Source: Desmodus rotundus (Eukaryota; Chordata; Mammalia; Chiroptera; Phyllostomidae). Taken from it: 64,000 bases of DNA. Where the stretch lies: NCBI RefSeq assembly GCF_022682495.2, contig NC_071394.1:26446470-26510469 (forward strand), written 5' to 3'. The translations under genes were made by a program, and so were the position numbers. Of the stretch, positions 57,075 through 64,000 are shown in pieces. The notes beneath the pieces were generated by a model. It saw only the letters and a list, made by a program, of their open reading frames with translations, searched no databases and had not been told where the DNA came from. The stretch's first letter is position 1. Each line of letters begins with the position of its first letter.

Positions 57075-57920
57075 CTTTTTTGCCCAACAGCTTTATTGAG
57101 ACATAATTTACCTCCTGCAAACTCTACCCACTGTAAGTGGACAATGCAATATTTTCAGCAAATGTATAGAGCTGTGCAATTATCACCACAAACCAGTTTT
57201 AGAACATTTCTATTACCCCCAAAAGTTCTAATATTTGACTGCAGTCAATCGCCACTTTCATCCCCAGCCCTAGGCAACCACCGATCTGCTTTCCGTCTGT
57301 GGATTTTCCCTTTCTATACAGCTGGCATAAATGGAGTTACATAATGTTAGTCTTTTGCTTCTAGTTCTTCTAAGGTAGTATAATGGTTTTGAGATTGGTT
57401 CACATTTTAGCAAATATCCATAGCTCCTGCCTTCTTGTTGAGCTCTATTCCCATGGATATGCCATTGTTTATCCCTTAAGAGTTGATGGACATTGGGATT
57501 GATTCCAGTTTAGAACTCTTATGAATAACGTTGCTAGAAACATTCACATACAGGCCAATGTGTAATCACATATGTTTATTTCTCTTGAGTAAATACCTCA
57601 GAGTGGAATCCAACTTTATTTTGAACATTTTCGGATCTGTAGGAAAGCTGATGAATGGTACACAACACATCCTTTATCTCGATTCTCAGCTGGTAGCGTC
57701 ATACCTCTCTGTCTCTCTAAAGTATTTTCTACGTGCCATTTAATAGAAAGTTGCAGACATCATGACAGATTACCCCTAAATACTTCACCTCCTAATAATA
57801 AGGCCATTCTCCTATATAACCACAATACCATTATTATAACTAAGACTTTTTTCCAAATTTATTTTGAATTTTTTGAAACTACAGAAAAGTTGAACGAATG
57901 ATATACTGACGTGAACCTTG
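57075..57920 (-). mobile_element. Old L1 (L1M-type), antisense, 0.85 kb
   Basis: 'agctttattgagacataatt', 'tagagctgtgcaattatcac', 'ctaggcaaccaccgatctgc', 'gttgatggacattgggattg', 'ttatgaataacgttgctaga', then 'gttgcagacatcatgacaga' and 'ttacccctaaatacttcacc' are antisense L1M phrases. It may be two adjacent fragments joined near 57610. Confidence 0.9.
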
Positions 57921-58139
57921 ACTTTGCCACCATTTCCCACCCCGCTGCTGTGACCCCTCTTTCTCAAACCCTCTCACTACTCCTGCTCCTAAAAGATGTG
58001 TCTTGGGCCATTCCTGCTGCCCAGCCATGGAATATTCCTGACACATCACCCTGACTCCTTCGTTGTTTGTTCCCAGTCTTCAGAGCTGATTCCACAAGAC
58101 TCCAAGGTGCCTCTAGTGTCTTGTCCTGAGGGATATCAC

Positions 58140-58490
58140 AAAATCTCAGACCTTCCCTCACCTCCTTAAAGGCTTGGCTCAGATGTCAACTTTTCAATGG
58201 CACCTGTCCTCCCCACACTATTAAAAATTTCAACCCATCTCCTCCCCCCACAAGTACTCCCTTACCTCACTTACTCTGCTGTATTTTCCCCCAAAGCACA
58301 TATCACCCTCTAACATAATGTCTGATTTGTGTGTTTGTCATATTTACCTATTGCCGCCTGCCACTAGAACATGAGCTCTAGGAGGGCAGAGGTGGTTGTC
58401 CGTTTGTCTACTGCTGTGGCCCCAGGCCCCTTTTCAGTGCCTGGCACGTGGAGCGCTCCATGAATACTCCTAGTGGGCTGAGTGGATGGT
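58140..58490 (+). repeat. L2 LINE 3' end
   Basis: 'tggctcagatgtcaactttt', 'caaagcacatatcaccctct', 'gccactagaacatgagctct', 'aggagggcagaggtggttgt' and 'tcagtgcctggcacgtggag' are textbook L2 3' order. Confidence 0.93.
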
Positions 58491-58680
58491 GAGCAAATGG
58501 ATCCATGGAGGTGTACACCCTGCGTCCCATCAGGGGTGCCAATCATCCCCTCAGAGGGAGCAGGTGTGCATGAGGGTCCTGCAGAAAATCACCAGCCCCC
58601 CTCCCCTACCTTCAGTAGAACTGACTGGAACTTTCCTAATAGAAAGTCTCCCCACACTTTTCTGAAGAAAGGTAATTTAA

Positions 58681-58718
58681 TTTTATTTATTTACTTATTT
58701 ACTTATTTATTTATTTTT
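58681..58718 (+). repeat. (TTTA)n microsatellite
   Basis: TTTA units, three of them reading TTAC, form a 38-bp tract. The 157-codon frame at 58482-58955 runs through this and the next SINE and is not a gene. Confidence 0.95.
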
Positions 58719-58828
58719 GCCTCAGAGAACAACCAAGAGCAAGTAAATCTCCAAAGACCACAAAGGCCTGGAGCTCCACCAGCTCCGGATGTCCTGCAGG
58801 ACGCAAATACCAGACCCACCATATTCTT

Positions 58829-59063
58829 TTTTTTTTTAAGATTGATTTATTTGTTGTTTGTTTGTTTTAGAGAAAGGGGAAGGGAGAGAGAAAGAGAGGG
58901 AAAGAAGCATCAATGTGAGAGAAAAACATCGAGTACATTGTTGTTTACACCCTGACCAGGGACTGAACCCACAACCCTGGCACGTGCTCTGACCCAGGAA
59001 TCACACAGGTGACCTTTTGCTTTGCAGGACGACACCCAACCAGCTGAGCCACACTGGTCAGGG
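58829..59063 (-). mobile_element. Ves SINE, antisense, with perfect 14-bp duplication
   Basis: The T-rich tail side is followed by a purine-rich block, 'accctgaccagggactgaac', 'ccacaaccctggcacgtgct' and the antisense head 'agctgagccacactggtcag'. It is flanked by cccaccatattctt at 58815-58828 and 59064-59077, identical. It could be one of the youngest insertions in the window. Confidence 0.96.
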
Positions 59064-59077
59064 CCCACCATATTCTT

Positions 59078-59765
59078 AAAGGGACCTCGGGGAACACAGT
59101 GACACACCTGCCCTGGGCAGCCAGGTTGGATCACTCTGTCCATTGTCCACCCTGCCCCTGGACATAGCAGACCTAAGGGGAAAAAATCTGGGTGACCTGC
59201 TCTGACTAACAAGGGAAGCCAGTTTAATTCTTGCTCTTGGGAGCCTTAAGAAGGAACTTGAGGGGGTCCTGCCATTAGGAGAGGCACTGAAAGAACGCAA
59301 CCCAGAGGCTTGGAGTCAGAGGTGGTGCCAGAGAAGCTGTGAGCCTGCAAGAGTTATGAGGAAGCACAGGGTAGTAAAAGCTATGAAACAGAGGAAAGCC
59401 CTTTGAAGAATAGCAAGAGGGTGAAGAATTCCAGAAATCCCTGCCTGGAAGGTCCCTGGAGCTGCCCTGGATACAGAACTATATCTGGTTCCAGTCTATG
59501 AGGCCTGCCTAGTCCACAGATCCTGTTTTCCAGAAGCCTCCGTCACTCCCACTATAAACCTCACCACTAGGACTATACTGAGTGACCCTTTACTTCTTGC
59601 AAACCAAGAAATCTAAGTGAAAATACAAATACAGGAGTGTTTACTGTGTACAAGAGACCTCAGGGAAAGACAAAATTCCTGGAGATGCTGCCTGTGCTGG
59701 AGGAGCTTTGTGTTTTCACCTGTGCTTTTCTCCATGGCAACACAGCACATCATGTGGTGTTACTC
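59078..59765. other. Repeat-poor stretch
   Basis: Nothing recognised with confidence. Confidence 0.4.
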
Positions 59766-59909
59766 AGCCTTGCTACTCAAGGTGCGGTCCAAAACCCACC
59801 TGCATGGACATCGCCTAGGAGTTCATTAAAAAGGCAGATCTGGCCATCACCCAGATCTGCCCAACCCCAGGCAAACTGTAGGAACATTGAAGTTTGAAGA
59901 GCACTGACT
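59766..59909 (+). mobile_element. MER5-like hAT-Charlie element
   Basis: 'ttgctactcaaggtgcggtc', 'acatcgcctaggagttcatt', 'aaaaaggcagatctggccat' and the end 'gaagtttgaagagcactga' follow MER5A, a non-autonomous hAT transposon. Terminal inverted repeats are degraded. Confidence 0.82.
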
Positions 59910-60645
59910 GCTTTCCCCCAACTAATAGCCCCACACCCATTGTCCCAGTCACCTTTTCACTGCTAGGCTCCCACCTGCTACTGATTTGATAGCCAACATC
60001 AAACATTCTATGGATATCACAGCTATTGGTAGGAGTCTCTGCCTGTAAAATGCAGGCTTCTTAAAGCTGTTCCTTTACCTGTACCCTTGAGATGTCTTTC
60101 ATTAGATTTGGTTTGCAGTGGCACCGTAAATGAGTATCTTTTTCAGAGGTTCATCCTGTTTCAGGAAAATCCTGCTGAATAAATCCTAGGATTGAGAAAA
60201 TCTGTTCCTCTACCCTGTTCTTTACAAGTGGAGATGATCTCTAATGAGCTTCTTAACTACATTCTTTCAACATGCCATCATCCTTGAGAAGTATCTATAG
60301 TTTCAGGTTACAGCTTGTTTTCAGCTCAAATCACCAGAGAAAGAACAAACCTCACAGAGAGATGACACACCAAGAAATAAAGTGAGCCCATTTTGCTAGG
60401 AAAGATCCTTGGCTCAGGTTTCTCAACGACATGCCCTCGAGTGTCCACTTCATGGGGCAGCTGCCGGGCTAGGGGTGCTGTGCCTTCAGGACTACACTTG
60501 CCAGCCCACCAGCGGGTCCTCGGAAAGGGGATCTGGACCTAGATGAAGCTTTGTGAGCTGGGGCTGGCTTTTCCTCCCTGTCCTCCCTCCAGACCTCTAT
60601 TCCCTGTTGTGCCCTTTATTCATCTTTCCTTCCTCCCAGTAAGAT
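59910..60645. other. Repeat-poor stretch
   Basis: Nothing recognised. Confidence 0.4.
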
Positions 60646-60920
60646 GTGTTGAGGGCTGGCGATGGTCCACACACTGTGCTAGGTACTAGAGATGTAGCCA
60701 TAGAGACAGATGGACACAGGCCCACCTCATGGAGTCTTCTAGCAGGGAGGCCTATGCAATCAGTCATCCATTAAACCACTTCAGTATTGAGTGCTATGTA
60801 GGACAATTTCAGGGTGATAAGAGGATGCATAAGAAAGGACTTGACCCTGGTCTGGGGGCTACCTTTAGAAATGATGTCTGAGCCAAGGCCCAAAGGATGA
60901 GTAATGGTAAACTAGGCAAA
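60646..60920 (-). repeat. L2 LINE, antisense
   Basis: 'cacacactgtgctaggtact', 'agagatgtagccatagagac', 'tcatggagtcttctagcagg', 'gtctgagccaaggcccaaag' and 'gatgagtaatggtaaac' follow the antisense L2 3' order. Confidence 0.85.
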
Positions 60921-62689
60921 GAAAGAAGGGGGGTCTCCTTTCCCCTGGTTGGCCTCTTTACCCATCCCTCCAGCCAAGAAACCCCTTCTCCTACTTGGCA
61001 TCTCTGGCTGTTGACTCCACACTGCCCTTGCCCAGTGCCCTGTGGTGGTGACAGCTCCACAGCCCAGGCTTGGAGAGTTGCCTCTGTTCTCATCTGTATC
61101 TGACCTTGCCTGGACCATTTTCCACTTCGCCCATATTGGTGCTGACAGCTCACAGGATCACCACCCAGCTGGGAGCAAGGTATGGGATGGCATCACTTTC
61201 CTCTTAGCTTATTAGAAAGCCCTTCTTTCCAAACAGAGCTATGTTTTGCTCCCAGGACAATAAGGCAGGCTCGATGCAAGGTTTATGTCCGTGGTGTGGT
61301 CAGTGGTTGTGCAGGAAACCATTTCTAACACAGCTGCAACTTCTCGCTGCCAAGCAGCCCTCTAGGTCCTGGCGGCGTGGCGTGGTGTGCAGGAGAACCA
61401 TGCTTGCAGGGTAAAGTCACCTTGCATCTTGCCGGTGCCCTCCTCCAGGTTAATGACGACTGGAGTGAGTGATGCTTCCCACATGTTTCCCACAAGCAGC
61501 TGCTGGATTCCTCTCTCACTCTGAATAAATCCAGTTGTTTTGCTAACCACACTACAGCTTCTTCTCTCAGAACATCACAGGCATATTTGGGGGGTTCTCT
61601 GGACAGGTGCTGCAGGAAGCACAATTCATTTGTTTATTAGGATATTAGCTTATGTTTTGAAAAACAATTTGAAAAGGAAAAATGGCCTATCCGATGCCTT
61701 TTGCTTTTCTCATCAGGCCTTAAGCTGCGAACGACTGCTGTTACCTTTAGTTTACAGAATCCCCATCTGGTTAGGTACTTTGATTTATGTTGGCTGTAAT
61801 CCAGAACAGCTGATTTGGTTTATTTTAAGGAGTTTTATTTTAAGAAACTTTTGACATTTAAGAATTTAATTGGAACAATCTGTACCCAGAAAATTTTTTA
61901 ATGCAGTCTAGGATTAAAAGGTGTTCTTCAGCCTATGTGGGGTTTAAGAAGAAAGCAGAGCTTTCCACACTTGGCTTGTCTTTGTCCTTCAGGAGTTTGT
62001 TCAAGGTGAGGTGGCAGAATTCTCAGGTTGGGACTTCTGTCAGTGATGAGAGTGGACAGAATGGCTACTCCTAAAAAAGACTGTTCTGACCCTCAAACCC
62101 ATTCCTTAAGGGACTCACTGAGCTCCGTTGGGGTGAGCTGACTACCCTGGGCCAGCCAGAGGGAGTTGAAGGGTATGTGGTCTAGCCATTCAGCTCGATC
62201 TCATCAGGTGGTCAGGCCTAACCTGGGATGGATTCAGGAAATCTGCCTCATTCCATTGACCAAAGGTCAGGTTCTCCTGGTTCTGAGAGGCAGCAAGACC
62301 AGTTGTTTCAGAGTTCCTCCACCCTTCAGAGAACTGAAGTTCAAGTGCCTGGCAGGATTTGATACTACCAGAAAGCATCTCAGCTTCCAGGGACTGGACT
62401 GAATCTCCAGGGACAGCATGCACAGTCTCCAGAATTCTTAGTACTTTTGGTGAATTACAGCTGATCCTTGATCTCTGATTGCTGTTCATTAAAGCAGATC
62501 TTCCTGGCCTTCAAGAGAGGAATCAGGAAGGTAGAAGGTAGAATCGGGGGAGAAGTTAGGCCCCTTCAAGCTCTGTGGATCCTATGAAATGGAAGAGATT
62601 GTCATGTTCACCAGTCCCCAGGCAGTGACTTGCAAACCATACCTCTCTCTAGCCCCTGCTTCTCTCCCAAATTCCACCTTTGCTGCCAG
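60921..62689. other. Repeat-poor block, 1.8 kb
   Basis: No element or gene was recognised. Frames of 100-114 codons on opposite strands overlap each other and have no domain. Confidence 0.45.
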
Positions 62690-62850
62690 GCATTGCCACA
62701 GGTGTGCCCAACCAGCACTCAGGCTCAGCAGATTTTGACTCATTATTCTTCCCTATTTCTCTAGACGGCACCTCCATTCTCCATTTTCAGCAACTTAGAG
62801 TCACCAACTTAGACTCATTTTTCACCTCACTTTACTGCCATGAGGCTCAG
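62690..62850 (+). repeat. L2 LINE fragment
   Basis: 'actcattattcttccctatt', 'cggcacctccattctccatt' and 'agactcatttttcacctcac' fit the L2 phrase order (normally 'actcatcatcttccctccc ... ggcaccaccatccacccag ... gtcatcctggacacctcc'). Confidence 0.65.
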
Positions 62851-62884
62851 TCATGAACTGTATATTCCTGGTTTGTTCATCTCG

Positions 62885-62955
62885 TTGATCCTCAGTCTCA
62901 TCACCTATTTTTCTTAAAAATGCCTACCTTGTGGGGTTTCCATAGAGAGGCTGGA
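62885..62955 (+). repeat. MIR fragment (tentative)
   Basis: 'gatcctcagtctcatcacct' with 'aaaaatgcctaccttgtggg' resembles the MIR middle. Confidence 0.45.
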
Positions 62956-63139
62956 TGCCAAGAGCTTGAATTTTATTTGAGAAACAAAGGAGGGAAAAGG
63001 GTGTTAACTTTTTTTGAGCACCAAGTGTCAGCTTCTATTAGACATTTTACAATGAAGCTTTAGACTTAATTACCATATCCCTCCCTCAGCTTTCACTTGT
63101 AAGTCCCATCATTTGTCTACGTGTATCTTATGCCAGGCA

Positions 63140-63250
63140 AACTAGACTTTATTCTTTCTTGTTTGAGCAAGCTTGAATGCTCTCCTATTCTTTGTTTATG
63201 ATCATACTCTTCCTTCTACCAGGCATGTATACCTCTCGAGGGTGAAATCT
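63140..63250 (+). repeat. L2-like fragment (tentative)
   Basis: 'gagcaagcttgaatgctctc' and 'ccttctaccaggcatgtata' are loosely L2-like. Low certainty. Confidence 0.35.
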
Positions 63251-63609
63251 CACCATCTCTTAAGGTTCATCAGGGGTGTGCTGGCAAGTGTTGAACATCC
63301 AGCTCTGCAGACAGAAGGAGCCCTGATTTGTGTTTGCCAATTTTCATAGTGTAAATATTCCCACTATCGCCCATTTCAAGCTACCAACCTGACATCAACC
63401 GCCTCACAGAATTTCTGAAAACTGAGCTCTTCGCTCTCAGAGACCAGTGAGCTGGCTCTTGCACACCACTGAGTCTACAGTGTCACCTTGCTCGATATCC
63501 GCGACCTGTCATATGCTTTTCCTTCATTAGTGATTTGTACCCTCTCGTGAAAAGTCTTCTTCATTATATTATGGTTATAATGAATTGCTGTTAGCATTCT
63601 CATTAACTT

Positions 63610-63725
63610 TTTAAGGACATGAACTATGTATTACTCATCTATGTGTCCACAGGGCACATAGTTCTATTACTGTTCTATGTGTCCTAGAACAGTAACGATG
63701 TTCGATAAATTTTTGTTGCATTAGG
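63610..63725 (+). repeat. L2 3' terminus containing a hairpin
   Basis: 'catctatgtgtccacagggc' and 'acgatgttcgataaattttt' then 'gttgcatta' match the L2 end. An 11-bp perfect inverted repeat lies at 63667-63695. Confidence 0.65.
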
Positions 63726-63764
63726 CCAGTGATGAAAAGTATCACTGGCTCCTGATGCCGTGGT

Positions 63765-63845
63765 GGGGAGGATAAAAATGACATCAAGTATGTAAAGCAC
63801 TTACAGAGTGCTTGGTCCAGGGAATGCTCAATTAGTGGCAACTGA
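63765..63845 (+). repeat. MIR 3' fragment
   Basis: 'gaggataaaaatgacatcaa', 'gtaaagcacttacagagtgc' and 'aatgctcaattagtggcaac' match the MIR end. Confidence 0.6.
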
Positions 63846-63900
63846 TTTTACTGTCAACTGTGGCTTCTGGAACTAAGGGAGCACAACTTTCAAGTTCCAA

Positions 63901-64000
63901 CAATGGTTCTCCATCACTCCCACCCCCCAAATACGCACACGTTATAATCACCTGGGGAACTTTTACAAACCCTAATGCCCAGGCCAATTAATTGGGCATC
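63901..64000 (+). mobile_element. MER5-like hAT-Charlie element, cut by window end
   Basis: 'caatggttctccatcactcc', 'ataatcacctggggaacttt' and 'caaaccctaatgcccaggcc' follow the MER5A 5' half. The element continues past the window. Confidence 0.8.

Noticed and set aside
58482..58955. 157-codon plus-strand frame
   Set aside because: It runs through the end of an L2, a TTTA microsatellite and an antisense Ves SINE; the protein is a mixture of these and is not a gene.

Overview
This window reads as non-coding nuclear DNA from a bat, either intergenic or deep-intronic. The main evidence is six copies of a tRNA-derived SINE whose head resembles GCCCTGGCTGGTGTGGCTCAG, which matches the bat Ves family. 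They sit among standard placental-mammal fossils: L2, MIR, old L1, MaLR/MLT1-type LTRs and MER5-like hAT elements. No young Helitron or piggyBac copies, which mark vespertilionid bats, were noticed; this is only weak evidence about the lineage. All family names come from reading and remembered consensus patterns, with no database search.

No protein-coding gene could be supported. Open frames are short (the longest is 194 codons, at 13676-14260), many run through repeats, and none shows a recognisable domain or a convincing exon structure. No tRNA, rRNA or known small-RNA gene was recognised apart from the tRNA-like SINE heads. Every part of the window is therefore described as repeat, simple sequence, candidate regulatory element or repeat-poor single-copy DNA.

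Layout. 0-13 kb: L2, MaLR, MIR and MLT1-like copies, a Ves SINE inside an old L1, a 1.5 kb ancient LINE-like relic, a GC-rich block with a short tandem repeat, a 142-bp purine tract, a long (AC)n, and an L2 split by an old L1. 13-25 kb: mostly repeat-poor DNA, broken by simple repeats, a nested pair of insertions at 20.3 kb and a small hAT-like element at 23.9 kb. 25-35 kb: L1 remnants, then a long L2-rich zone (32.2-34.5 kb). 35-48 kb: repeat-poor DNA, a twin-primed-looking old L1 at 38.2 kb, a second micro-insertion at 39.26 kb, two LTRs, another L1, an AT-rich tract, a Ves SINE and several MIRs, ending in a small CpG-rich island near 48.0 kb. 48-64 kb: MLT1-like, L2, a second copy of the ancient LINE-like relic, a 2.7 kb repeat-poor block, MIR, MaLR, L1, L2, a Ves SINE and two MER5-like elements.

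No new biological system is evident. The most useful leads are a perfect match to the CTCF core consensus inside one Ves SINE, two independent insertions of about 50 bp that share a 3' tail and have target-site duplications, a strong G-quadruplex motif, the CpG-rich island at 48.0 kb, and a few inverted repeats and candidate transcription-factor sites.
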